DNA from: Utricularia gibba
Taxonomy: Eukaryota; Streptophyta; Magnoliopsida; Lamiales; Lentibulariaceae
Direction: 5' to 3'
NCBI GenBank assembly: GCA_002189035.1
Contig: NEEC01000004.1
Span: 3,472,001-3,536,000 of the forward strand
DNA length: 64,000 bases
Made by a program: the position numbers and the translations under genes. Positions 22,550 to 33,500 of the stretch are shown in pieces. The notes beneath the pieces are model-generated. The model was not told where the DNA came from. It was given only the letters and a program-made list of their open reading frames with translations, and ran no database searches. Each line of letters starts with the position of its first letter. Position 1 is the stretch's first letter.

Positions 22550-25500
22550 AATTTTGCAAGTTTCGGAGAATTTTCAGGTATTTCTATTGAGATCCTACTT
22601 GAAAATAAATCTCGTTTTTGGGTATTAGATTATAGTACAAGATCACATATTTGTGTAAAGCTAGACTTTTTTTTTTTCTAGAGTGAATATCCTCACCCAT
22701 TATCTTGTTCATAGCCAATGGGACCTCAAGAGTGTTAACCAAGTGTGGAAAAATTCCAATTACTCAATCCATCACCTTAGAAAATGTCTCTTGACTTCAC
22801 CACAATCTTCTTTCTGTTCATAAATTATCCATTTAGCTCAAGAATGATTATTTATTCTCTAGTTCCTGTATTTTCCTAAAGTACTAGGCATCTAAAACAT
22901 TTATTGGGGTAGAAAGAACTCTTAAGAAAAGATTCTATTTTATAGATAAAAAATCCTTTTGGTTTCATTTTTTGGACTTGTATTTAAAATTATTTAAAGG
23001 GAAATAATCTCGGGAACAAGCTCTTTTCTATTATTACTCTACCTCCTCTTTGTTGAAATAATTTTGTTTGTTTAATTGCTCACTTTCAAATTCAAATGCT
23101 AATATGCTATGACATCGTCGGCTAGGACATATTTCTTCCTCAAAAGCAAAGCACACTTTATATCCTTGTGATTTGGAAAGCATCCCATATGATATTTGCC
23201 AAGATTCAAAATTTCAATTATTGCCTTTTCAATCAAGCTTGTCATGTGCTTCAAATCCATTAGAATTATTACACATGGATTTGTATGATGCTTATAGCAT
23301 ATGCACATTAAATGAGGAGAATTATTTTTTTAGTGTAGTGGATGACTTTTCAAGATGCACTAGGACCCTTCTTCTAAAAACAAAGACAAATCTACACAAT
23401 TTGATCAATCCTCTCATAAACACCTTGCAAGCCCGTTTTGCATATATGGTCAGAACATTGTGAACTGATAATGGAAAAGGATTTATGAGTGCAAAACTAG
23501 TTGCATTATGCTTTGAATTGAGTATTGTTTAGCAAAAAACTTGTATCCATATACATGAGCAAAATCGCATAATGGAGAGGAAACAAAAATATTTACTTGA
23601 GGTTATCTGTACTTTTCTTTTCCGATCCAACTTATAAAAAGATTCTAGAGTCAAGCTATATTGATAGCTGCATACATCATCAATTATCTACTTTCCTCTG
23701 TTTTATCTTGGTCATCTTCTATCAAGAAACTTACTTGTAATCAACCAACATTAGATCACTTAAGAGTTTTTTATTATCTTTGTAATGCCAAAAATATTGA
23801 AAGAGAAGGGGATAAGTTTTCACCCAGGGTTGTGAAATGTATTATGTTGGGCTATCCAAATGGGACAAAGGGCTACAAATTGTATAGTATTGATACTAAT
23901 CAAATGATCATTTCAGGATATGTTAGATTTTAAGAAAATGTTTTCGCATATGCTGATTTTCAGCCTACAAATGACTATATCTCTCCTTTTTTGACTCTAG
24001 ATTTGGATTGTGTTGATGATTTTATTCTATATACTAAATCTAAACACTTGTTTGATCATGACTGTGATACATCTTCAGTTGGCAATGGTTCCTTTTCTCA
24101 AACTAGTCCTACTAATAATAACCCTTTAGATTCTACTACTTCCACTTTAATTCCTAAGGTGAATATTGATCATTCCTCACAACCCATTACTCAACTAGAA
24201 TCTCGTGTAGTAGCAAAATTTTAAAAAAACTTGCTTAACTCCAAGACTATAAGCATAATGTCAACATTACTAAAACTTATGACCATCTCTCTTTTGATCT
24301 TTCACTTTCCTCCTGGCCTATGCATGAATTATGTCTTGTTGCTTCATTATCTAACATTGCAAAACCGAAGTTTTATTATCAAGTAAAGGGGAAACTAGAA
24401 TGGAAGCAAGTGATGATGCTGAAATTAATACTATACTACTTAACAATACATGGATAGTTGTTGATTTACATGTTGACCAATGAAAAATGGGTTGTAAGTG
24501 GGTATATTGTGTGAAGACAAAGACTGATGAGACACTTGATAGGTACTAGGTAAGATTAGATGTCAAGGGCTACATGCAAGTTGAGGGCATTGTCTACTTA
24601 GACAATTATGTGACGATTGCTAAGGTAATCAATGTTTGGATGCTATTAGCTCTAGTGGTTGTTCACTGTTGGTATATTTATCATATTAATGTAAATATTG
24701 CTTTCTTACATAGGACATTTGATGAGGTAATTTATATAAATCTACCAGAAGGCTTGCTTGTTGAAAAATGCTATATATGGATTAAAATAAGCAGCTCACC
24801 AATGGAATTGAGAACTTACAAATATCTTAGTTAGGTTTCATTTTCAGCAAGCATATGCTGATTTCTATTTATTCACTTGAGGACATGATGTAATCTTTTT
24901 AGCTCTTATAATTTATGTAATGACATATTGGTTATTGGTCATAATCTCACTCTCATTGATGAGATCAAAATTGCTCTATATGGTGTTTTCACAATAAAGG
25001 ATCTTAGTACTACTAGTTTTTTTCTTGGAATTGAATTTTTCACCACTTTTGATGGTATGCTGCTAATTCAATGAAATTATATTAACAATATTCTTGATGA
25101 ATTTTATCATGTTGACACTTGAGAAGTAGACTTTCCATTACCCCAAAATCATCAATTCTCCACTCACAGATTATGGGATAGAGGATATTGATGTTTATCG
25201 CAAGTTGCTTGGTTGTCGATCCAACTTTTTGTATTCAAAAACTCAGTCAATATGCATACAAACCTATCTCTGAGTGTTGGACCATAATCAAGCAAGTTCT
25301 TGGCTATCTATGTGGAATCTTTTTTACAGGACTATATTATAAGCATCTTGATGGAACTATTTCATCCATTGGTTGTACGGCATATAGCAACATTGATTGG
25401 GGGTGGTTGCTCACTTACTTGACGTTCCATTACAAGTTATTGCATATTTTGTGGTGGAAATCTTATTGTGTGAAAGTCAAAAAAGCAAAACACTATTTCT

Positions 25501-25862
25501 CATTCTTCAACATAGTCTGAATTATCAAACTTTAGGATCAACTACTTCGGAGCTACAGTGGATAAGTTATTTACTTAATGATCTCCATATTAAGCTTCCA
25601 CTACCAATCAATGTATAGTATGACATCCTATCAGCTTTACACATTACATCTACTGCATTTTTGCATAAATGAACCAAAAATCTTGAGCTAGATGTTCATC
25701 ATATTTGTGATAAGTATCGTTATGGGTTTTTGTTATCAAAATATATATCCTCTATTGCTCAATTGACAGATGTGTTCACCAAGGCTCTCGGTCGGGCCTT
25801 ATTCTTGAATCTAAGATGCAAGCTGGGCATTTTACTTCTATGCCAGCTTGATGGAGGTGAGT
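22550..25862 (+). pseudogene. Ty1/copia pol remnant (protease, integrase, RT, RNase H)
   Basis: Domains appear in copia order on the plus strand with many stops. Protease region WVLDYSTRSHI (the catalytic D[ST]GAS is altered to DYSTR). GAG-pre-integrase block RHRRLGHISS. Integrase core HMDLYDAYSI...SVVDDFSRCTRTLLL and TDNGKGF. Late-integrase block VVKCIMLGYPNGTKGYKLY. RT pieces TWIVVDLHVDQ, GCKWVYCVKTK, INVNIAFLHRTFDEVIYINLPEG. RNase H/C-terminal region DKYRYGFLLSKYISSIAQLTDVFTKAL. It resumes here what was interrupted at 5065. The polypurine-like agcttgatggaggtgagt precedes the 3' LTR. Confidence 0.85.
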
Positions 25863-26070
25863 TGAAGTAGATACATAGCCCATTGGGTTTCAATTGTATA
25901 TATCTTTTTGACTCACTTGTAACTTATATATTCAATGTAATCATACTCTAATTGTACAGTCGTTTAATGAAATACAATAAAGAAGGTTTTCTTCTCCAAT
26001 CGATTGCGTATTGCACAACCACATCTCTGGTTTATGTAGTTTCATATTTTCGTTTTTAGTAATTTGTTCA
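25863..26070 (+). repeat. 3' LTR of the interrupted Ty1/copia element
   Basis: A 208-bp partner of 4524-4723, with the same order of blocks (tgaagt.gatacatag, ttgtatatctttttg, ctccaat.gattg.gtattgcac, acaaccacatctct). The two LTRs now lie 21 kb apart because of later insertions. The 5-bp flanks (actat and catat) agree poorly. Confidence 0.85.
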
Positions 26071-26532
26071 CATATAATATAATCAAAAACTTAAAGATAG
26101 GTAATTTATTCTCATGTAGTAGTTATATTTATTGTTGATTATAATTATATTTTTATTTGTTTAGGTGGAATGTGAAAAAAATGTTTTTGATTTTATGGAT
26201 CTTGATAATATTAATAAAATTTATACATGAATTGTAGAAGACAAAGAAGATCTATTCGTGGATAAGAAAGATTTAGAGCAAATATATCATGAAAAGTTAG
26301 ATTTCATATGTTCAAATAAAGAAAATGATGATGATGCTATTGAAGAAGAAGGTAATGTTTATCTTATTATAAATATTAATATTTTTTAAAATTATTCAGA
26401 AAAATGTGTTTTTTATGATATTGAATTTAAAATTTTTTCAACATTAATGGTAAGAGATGATTATTAGGATCTCTCATCGTTACAACTACAAATAAACAGC
26501 ATGAGTTCAAATGAGAATCAAATGGATGATTA
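26071..26532 (+). pseudogene. hAT transposase C-terminal tail, right part
   Basis: Continues the domain cut at 4523: YNQKLKD, an intron-like gap ending ttttatttgtttag, then VECEKNVFDFMDLDNINK, IVEDKEDLFVDKKDL and an acidic tail. hAT proteins commonly end with such an acidic, weakly conserved tail after the dimerisation domain. A stop interrupts the acidic section. Confidence 0.6.
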
Positions 26533-26829
26533 ACAATTATATTTTCATTGAATTATCTTGTTTATTATGTTATTTTACTTGATACTTATATTGAATTTAG
26601 ATAATTTGACTTTGATATCATTTTTATTATTTTATTTTATTATGATTAGTAGATGTGTTTCATTCCATATTCATTAATTATGTTGAAGTCGTTTCAAGTT
26701 TTATTCTTATAGTACATTTATATGCTAATTATTATTGAAAAATTAGTTTATGCTTTGTATAATAATATTAAATAAATAAATATATATATTTAATAAATTG
26801 GTGTACTGGTTCACCTAGAACTATCACAA

Positions 26830-27716
26830 AAACAATCGATTTTATGTATCTGAGATGAAAACGTACTTGAGTCGGATTGTTTGATTCTTTCTCACAAGAT
26901 TTCCCTACAATACTCCCACTCTTCAAAGGATTACAAACAGCAACGAGTGCTCAAATAGGTTTATTCCATGAATAAGGAATGAGGCAGGTTATGCACTTGC
27001 CATGAAATGATGTATTATTAATCTCATCATAACTCAATTAAAGCTTTAATTTTGCTCCAAAAGTTTGGGACTCTTTAAGGCATTAAGGTATATTTTCTTA
27101 ATTTTAAATTGTACTTAACATATATAATTAAATCAAACAATAAATTTATATAACCATTAGATAAATCTGAAAATTTTAATCAGTAAAATCTTACAAAACT
27201 CTATTCTTTCATTAGAAAAAGAAAAGTACAACATTTTTTTCTTTTTAAAATAAGAAAAGCAATTGAAATAATGATAACACACATTTTCATATTACTTATT
27301 TGTCATGTATTAGGAAATTAATGTAATTACTAATAAAATCATATGTTCTGAATATGATTTTAACTATTTTTGAATATTTATTACTGTTTACATATTTGTT
27401 ACAAAATTAGACTAAATAACTAATTTATCAGTATTTAACCATCGTCTAATCGTCGGTAGTATTAAGATGCATGACAACATTTATAGGATTATTTCTCGAC
27501 TGTCTCCGAGGGACGGTTGAACGAGCTCGCTCCGGCTGGCCCCTGCGACACCTCAGGGGCAAGTATAAGCACACGTGCCTACACCACGATCCAGCTATAG
27601 TTTTTACTAATTCTGAGCATGTTATTCAGTATATAAGAAACATTTAAGATAATCCAAATTCCCTGAAAAGAGAAGAAAAAGTTGGGCACAGATATCCTTC
27701 ACCTGTCCGTCACTCA
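26830..27716. other. Intergenic region 3' of the BABAM1-like gene
   Basis: Mostly AT-rich with no gene. A notably GC-richer segment at about 27480-27600 (cgagctcgctccggctggcc, cctcaggggcaag) stands out from its surroundings but matches nothing I recognise. Confidence 0.4.
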
Positions 27717-29238
27717 CTAGCTGGGGACGACGACGACACCATCCGCTGCAGGTGATGATTCGGGTACCTGGTTCTTGGAAAGAGATTTGGGCAGGTCCAG
27801 GTCATCTTGATAGCATCGTTGCTGTGGATGGCACAGAAGCACAGCCATGTTACGGAAGAGAGCACGGGTCAAACCCTGACCGCTCTCCAGTATGTAGCCT
27901 TCGTATTCACTCAGCCGCTCCAGGGCATCCACCAGAGTGTCGTAGACCAACTGAGGGCAGTTATCGGGTCCAGGCTTGTCATGGAGGTAAATGACATCCA
28001 AAGTGAAGAGCTTTACAGCTGAAGGCAGCTGATACTGTGGTGGAGTTGATGACCTACAGTAGATCAATACCTGCAAGAAAAGGAGAAGGGGACTTCCTTA
28101 TAGCTAGAAGCATATGTTCCAGAAAGCGTCCAAAAAACTATGGGAAGACAAACAAGAATGATGAACCACATCAGACGTGGTAGAAGAGTATGCATGCCCC
28201 TATGAGTTTCCAGATGTACTTGCCAACACACACAACTCAAACTGCAAGCTAGTGAATGCTGGGAAATGGACAAAAGGGGATAAGGGATCACATAGAGCAG
28301 AGGATATACCCCATCATTCCCATACCATTAATTTTATCAGAAAGCATAGCTAGGGATGCATCAAACTTCTTTAAAACATTCAGAAAAGTTGGAGCAGTCA
28401 CAGGATACTCACAACTCGGAATATCCGATTCTGTGCTCGAGATTTTTTGGCTTCATGATTAGCTACTTTGAATAGATGAGTAAGATCTGCCTGAGTCGAA
28501 GACCTATCGACTGAGATGCCTCTCAGGGCAGCAAGAGTGGAGTCAATATCACTGCTGAACTCTTTCCGGAGCTTCACAATCAAACAAATGAGCCAGATAA
28601 ATCAACAGATTCATCCAAAAACATAGTCGCTACATTTGGAAGGGCATTATTTCAAAACGGTGAAGAATTGGTCATGAAAGTAGATAACTTTTTTTTATAT
28701 CAACTCTTAAGAAGATAACTTACGTAAACACAGATACAATTCACTAACTATAATAAGGGCATCCACAAACATATTTCCCTGTCATACAATCAAGCCCAGT
28801 TCAAACAAACCTAATTCAGAAACACACACATATCCAATAGACTTCAGGCCGATAAACAGGGGAAGGGATACTCCATCAGAAGGCAACCGTACGCTGATTA
28901 TCGAACCTAAAAAATTACCTGAGCCTAAAAGAAGATGTACAACGCATTCTTACCCACTCAATAGGTTTGGAGAGAGTGCAGAAGGCGAATCTGTGTTCAG
29001 GATGGATTGTTAGCTTAGCATGAACAAACATCATAACAGCCTGCTTTATTGCGTCTTGTCTAGTGAAGGGCCGGCCATTGGATCCCGTGACCTTCATCTC
29101 CGCCATGGATTCCGGGCCAACGTCTATACAGAATAGTATGTCCTCACTACAAAATGGCACCGCTGGAAGCGTATACCCCCCGCCGGCAACGGCGCATCCT
29201 CCGTGTGGCGACGGCGAGTTGACGTTCCTGGAGTCCAT
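27717..29238 (-). CDS. BABAM1: MERIT40/BABAM1-like BRCA1-A/BRISC complex subunit
   Basis: Three exons on the minus strand: 29238-28954, 28571-28413 and 28070-27717, all with GT-AG junctions in phase 0, giving a 265-residue protein. Introns are 382 and 342 bp. The order of conserved pieces follows human MERIT40/NBA1. A VWA-like start SEDILFCIDVGPES (about residues 31-44) has a DxGxxS MIDAS-like motif. Then come AVMMFVHAKLTIHPEHRFAF, RIFRVVLIYCRSSTPPQYQL across the exon 2-3 junction, FTLDVIYLHDKP, and near the C-terminus NMAVLLCHPQQR. MERIT40 scaffolds the BRCC36 Lys63-deubiquitinase complexes in DNA repair and signalling; the same role here is inferred. All three exons are open and the gene looks intact. 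Confidence 0.88.
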
Positions 29239-29263
29239 GTCAGAAATCTCGCCACAACCCTGA

Positions 29264-29424
29264 TCGAGAGCGAGAAGATGCAGTCCGGAATCTTTGTATA
29301 CAAAATATGATGTTTCAATTTTTTTTCCCTGTTTATTTTAGAATTTAAGAGAAACAAAATAAGCAATTAGATAATAAAAAAATATGCAAGGTTTAAGATT
29401 GTAGTTAATTTGATGTTTTAATTA
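29264..29424 (-). promoter_or_regulatory. Putative promoter and 5' leader of the BABAM1-like gene
   Basis: Only about 160 bases separate the start codon region from the LTR-C remnant upstream. No TATA box is obvious. The proximal promoter must therefore either be very short or include LTR sequence. Confidence 0.35.
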
Positions 29425-30307
29425 AAAATAATAATAATTGTTTTTGTGCCAGCTTTGGTTGATTTTGCAAACTTTTTATCTCAATTATTTTATATTTTTA
29501 GATATATTTTATATCTTTTATATTAATTTGATCTTTTTAAAGTAAAATTGTATTTTGTAACTTTTCAGAATAATTTTGGCCTGATTTAAAGGAAATTGGA
29601 GTTAACTTTAGTGGAGTCAAAGATTTGACACATCAAATAAAGATTTAGTCAAATATTCTCAAATAATATAAGTTTCACATATTATTTTTGAAGATTTGGA
29701 TCTTATACTAGAAAATTTACATCTTATCTTAAAATATTTAGATAGAAGATTTAATATGAAACCATTAAGAAATCCCTACAAATCTACATTATTATATAAA
29801 GACCATGTGCCCTAAGACCGGAGGAGAGAGTCAATTTTTAGATGTAGAGTCGAGTTTAGCATGTTTTGAATTCCTTTCTTTTCGTCTTTCATCAACTTGT
29901 GTTATTTAGAATCGAGCATGTACGTGTGTGAATGCTTGTGACTAAAGATCTGCAATGAACCTTTACTTGCAGAAATTCGACGCGTGTGATTGAATTACTA
30001 TGTTCTTCAATATTTAATTTGAAGTTTAATTCTGTTTTTCGCAATGTTTTCAGGTGACGAATGTAGGGTTAGATTTGGGTGTGAGTAAAACATGAATTAT
30101 TATAACATGTGAAATGGTTATAGTGGCATAGTTGATTTCATAATGCCGTTAAATAAGGGACGATGCTATAACAATTATTGAGTTACACTATTTTAGAATA
30201 ACATCCTCAAAACTTACACAAACAGGTTAGTTCTCAAGATATGCACACATACATAAAGATGAGTTTTAAACAAGGTTGATCTTAATACCATTGCAAAATT
30301 ACCATCA
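29425..30307 (+). repeat. LTR-C copy 2 (degenerate)
   Basis: Collinear with the reverse complement of 9110-10303 through many blocks: 'ataattg.ttttgtgcc', 'attttatatcttt.atat.a.tttgatc', 'tatataaag', 'agcatgttttgaattcctttc.tttcgt', 'gttagatttgggtgtg', 'gggacgatgctataac' and 'aattaccatca'. It is heavily diverged and the start is approximate. It lies divergently just upstream of the BABAM1-like gene. Confidence 0.75.
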
Positions 30308-31039
30308 AATAAAATGTAATAAATTTTTTAAAAAAACATCATATGTTTGATACAAATTTAATCAATAACAAATAAAATGTAGATGCCACCAAGGACTTGT
30401 AAACTCTTACATGTAAAATTCTTAAGGAGTTTGGGATAGAATGATGAGTTGGTGGCAAATGCACCTAGGGAATTGGGGACTACATAAATTGTTAAAAAAA
30501 ATTGAATAACTTACAATAGAAAAGATCGTGATTTATTGTTGGAAAACTATCATATCATGCACTCTTTGAACCATATGGAAAAATAGGATGAAGGATTATT
30601 TTAGATTCCAATGAAAATAGACTTACGCAGCAACCCTCAATATCAAGCAAGCAGCATCAACATGTTAGCCGTGATAAAAAAGAGATGCAAGAAGAACTTT
30701 ATCTTTATTCAAACAACTGTATTAAAGTGGATTGAAAGACAAGATAATATTATGCTATCAATTTATTAGTGGCTGATAACCTTGAGACGTGTTCAAAGTG
30801 GAGCCAATGTCACGAGCAATGGCATCTATAACTTAGTCTTGATCAAAAGTGCAAATGATGTATGGTATAGTTTGTAAAATGGAGAATTAATTGGGGAAAT
30901 AACCTCAAGGACATTCATGTTATGAAATGATTATGTGATAATAACTCAAAGTTTTCAGTGTTTTAAGATTATTAATGGGTAATATTATATTAAGAAATTA
31001 TGATTGTATTAAGCATTTTGGTATTTTTGTTATTAGCAA
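30308..31039. other. Unassigned sequence, probably decayed transposon
   Basis: No reading frame or repeat recognised. It follows the 3' end of LTR-C copy 2 and may be decayed internal or flanking sequence. Confidence 0.3.
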
Positions 31040-31475
31040 TATTATTCTATGTATTTTATTTTAAATTGGGACTAAATATTTGATTTAATTATTTTTCTTA
31101 AAACAATACATCATATTCTCAACAATCCAAATACTGAGAAGCTAAAAATGTACAATGGAGGTAAGAGGAAAATGTGCACAAAAGGAAATAAAGAGAGGCA
31201 TCAAATCCAAGAAGATGAAGAAGAAAATTTTTGGACAAGAATGAGAAGAGAAAAAAAAGATTTGAAGAACTTCAAAAACCTACAAGGAGGTCTAGAGAAG
31301 GGGGGTCTAAAGAAAAATCACCAAAGAACAACAAGGAAGGGGAAGAATGAAGAACTCAAATAAACATGGAGATTAATTGATAAACGGAAATTTCCTAATA
31401 TTGTGGCAATAAAAATAGAAATCCGTATCAAATAAATTTATAATCCCTAATCTACACAAAATACAAATTTAGAAA
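31040..31475. repeat. Two facing LTR-B/LTR-D fragments
   Basis: 31040-31377 resembles the centre of LTR-B on the plus strand (aattgggactaaat, aaatccaagaagatga, ttttggacaa). At 31378 it abuts tgataaacggaaatttcctaa...tttataatccctaatc, the reverse complement of the LTR-D/LTR-B 3' end. The 71-codon Lys-rich ORF at 31148 is therefore LTR sequence, not a gene. Confidence 0.65.
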
Positions 31476-31586
31476 ACTTGTATAATGAATTTCGGGGATG
31501 ATCACAAGGAGCTTATGTTTGTTAAGTGTTTTAGTAAATGCATAATTCAGAATAATAGTAGGTCTTAATCTAAGCTCGAACTAGCA

Positions 31587-32690
31587 GTGGCAAGTAAGTT
31601 CAGTAAACGAAATCAGGTTTCAAAATTGAAGGAAAAAGACAAGGTGAAGCTGAGTGAGAGCTGTTCAGCCCTTTTGACTTGTAAGCTACTTGAAAAACGC
31701 AAGGATCCTGGAACATTCTTTATTCCTTGCAAAATAGGTGATCTGAACATCAGAAAAGCAATGGCTGACCTGGGAGCCTCTATAAACGTGATGTCATTTT
31801 CTATGTATGAAACTCTCAGGTTAGGACCTCTACAAACCTCAGGAGTGCAAATTGAACTTGCTGACCGAAGATTTATTTCTCCAAAAGGCTTGGTTGAAGA
31901 CATTCTTGTGAAGATTGAGCAGCTAGTGTTTCTAGCAGACTTCTATGTGGTAAATATGCCTACTGGAAGTTCAAGGGATACGGCCATCATCCTTGGAAGA
32001 CCCTTTTTGAGCACCTCCAATGCCATAATTAATGTGAAGATGGGCACAATTGAGTTATCCTTTGATGAAGAAAAGATCACGCTAGACATGAAGGAAGTAA
32101 ACAATTATCCCAGCGATTTTAAGAGTATATGCTCAGTGGACGTGATGGATAAATTGGTTGAGGAGCATTTTGAGAAAGCTATCCAAGAGAAGGAAGAAGA
32201 GCATGAGGAATCATTTTTTGCAAGAGTGGAAGCTAAAAAAGAGTCAGAGCAGGTAAATGCTATGCAAATCTCCATGGAGGAGAGAACAGCTGAGTTGAAG
32301 CCATTGCCCACACACCTGAAGTACGCATTCTTGGATGAAGAAATGAACAATCCGGTTATCATCTCAAATAGTCTTAGCTTAGACCAAGAGTCGCGACTGC
32401 TGGAGGTGCTCATCAGGAACAAGAAGGCGATTGGCTGGACTCTTACAGATATTGAAGGCATATCTCCTTTTATATGTATGCACATGATTCTATTAGAAGA
32501 TGGAGCAAAACCTGTTCGCCAACCACAAAGGTGTTTCAACCCAAATATGATGGAAGTAGTAAAGAAGGAATTTGTCAAACTCCATGATGCAGGTATTATC
32601 TATTCGATTACAGACAACGAATGAGTGAGTCTAATCCATGTGGTGCCCAAGAAAACTTTGTGTTCAAATAATGGAGGGGAGTAAATAGCA
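31587..32690 (+). pseudogene. Ty3/gypsy (Athila-type) protease and start of reverse transcriptase
   Basis: The longest open frame of the retrotransposon region (345 codons). It contains the aspartic protease core ADLGASINVMSFSMYETL (DLGASIN replaces the usual D[ST]GAS, as in Athila/Tat elements). LVEDILVKIEQLVFLADF and AIILGRPFLSTSNAIINV follow, typical of the same lineage. From about residue 300 the frame enters the RT leader (GAKPVRQPQRCFNPNM, FVKLHDAGIIYSI, then VVPKK after a stop). The RT then breaks off near 32690, where a copia fragment begins. Confidence 0.85.
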
Positions 32691-32724
32691 ACGAAGCTCA
32701 AAAAAATTTGCAAAAAAAAAAAAG

Positions 32725-33500
32725 GTATAATTCAGCTCTATACTACTTCACATACACCATAGCAAAATGGTGTATGTGAACGAAAGAATAGAACTATATT
32801 AAACACGATCAGGTGACTATTGTATGAAAAATCTATGCCTATAGTGTTTTGAATAGAAGTTGTTGCTACATCTTATTGAATTTACAACCTCCTAGACCTC
32901 TGTAAGGAAAATCACCTCATATATTATGATTGAACATGAAAAGAATGGTTGGAGGTCTTAAAATATTTGGATGTGTTTGTTATGTTCATGTTCCAGATTC
33001 AAAACTAACTAAGCTTGAGGATAAAGCACAATTCGGAATTTTTGTTGGATATAAAAATGTGACAACAGGTAATAGAATTTATATGCTTGAGTCAAAATCT
33101 ATAGTGATCATTTTGGATGTCATATTTCATGAGAATTCAAAGTTTGATTGGAATAATAATATAGTGCATTGTGATTCTACAGACCAAAAGAAACCTATTG
33201 ACCAAAGTGTATCTACTACTCAAAATTTGATAGAACCTGTGGAAAATATCAGAAACTTTGAAGAAAATGGCCCAGATAGCAGCACTCAGGCATTCAAACA
33301 TTCAGGTACAGCAAATGTTTACAACAGTAGTGAACTTAGGTTTGAAGAAAGTTTAAGTAGTGATATGCAAACAGACAATGCTATTTCTATTGTTGTTCCT
33401 AATCCCTGCACATAACTAAGACCACATAGTAAACAAGTCAATCTTTTTTTTCCATTACTAGTTGAAAGACTTGTATATTGCTAATCAATATCATATTTGA
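32725..33500 (+). pseudogene. Ty1/copia integrase C-terminal fragment
   Basis: Starts with HTP-stop-QNGVCERKNRT, the copia integrase third-acid motif (SPQQNGVxERxNR). It continues with MVGGLKIFGCVCYVHVPD, KLEDKAQFGIFVGY and KSIVIILDVIFHEN, the classic late-integrase region. After that is a low-complexity linker up to IVVPNPCT. The RT is absent. It belongs to a different copia copy from the one at 4524-26070. Confidence 0.85.

Larger units (their letters stand above)
2561..26829 (+). mobile_element. Decayed hAT-family transposon containing the whole nested block
   Basis: The outermost layer of the nest. The left end begins caggggtagctgc at 2561 and carries the near-palindrome GGTTCAACCGGGGTGAACC at 2575-2593. 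The right end (about 26797-26829) reads attggtgtactggttcacct then agaactatcac, and matches the reverse complement of the left end imperfectly over about 33 bases. Between them, coding pieces of a hAT dimerisation domain occur on both sides of the copia insertion (4361-4523 and 26071-26532). The N-terminal transposase part is missing. The 8-bp flanks (2553-2560 and 26830-26837) agree only partly, so the exact ends are uncertain. Confidence 0.5.

Noticed and set aside
31148-31363. 71-codon Lys-rich ORF
   Set aside because: It lies in LTR-B-derived sequence; the same text appears in non-coding form in the two LTR-B copies.
31587-32624. 345-codon ORF as a host aspartic protease gene
   Set aside because: It continues into a gypsy reverse transcriptase leader and then breaks; it is a retrotransposon polyprotein fragment.
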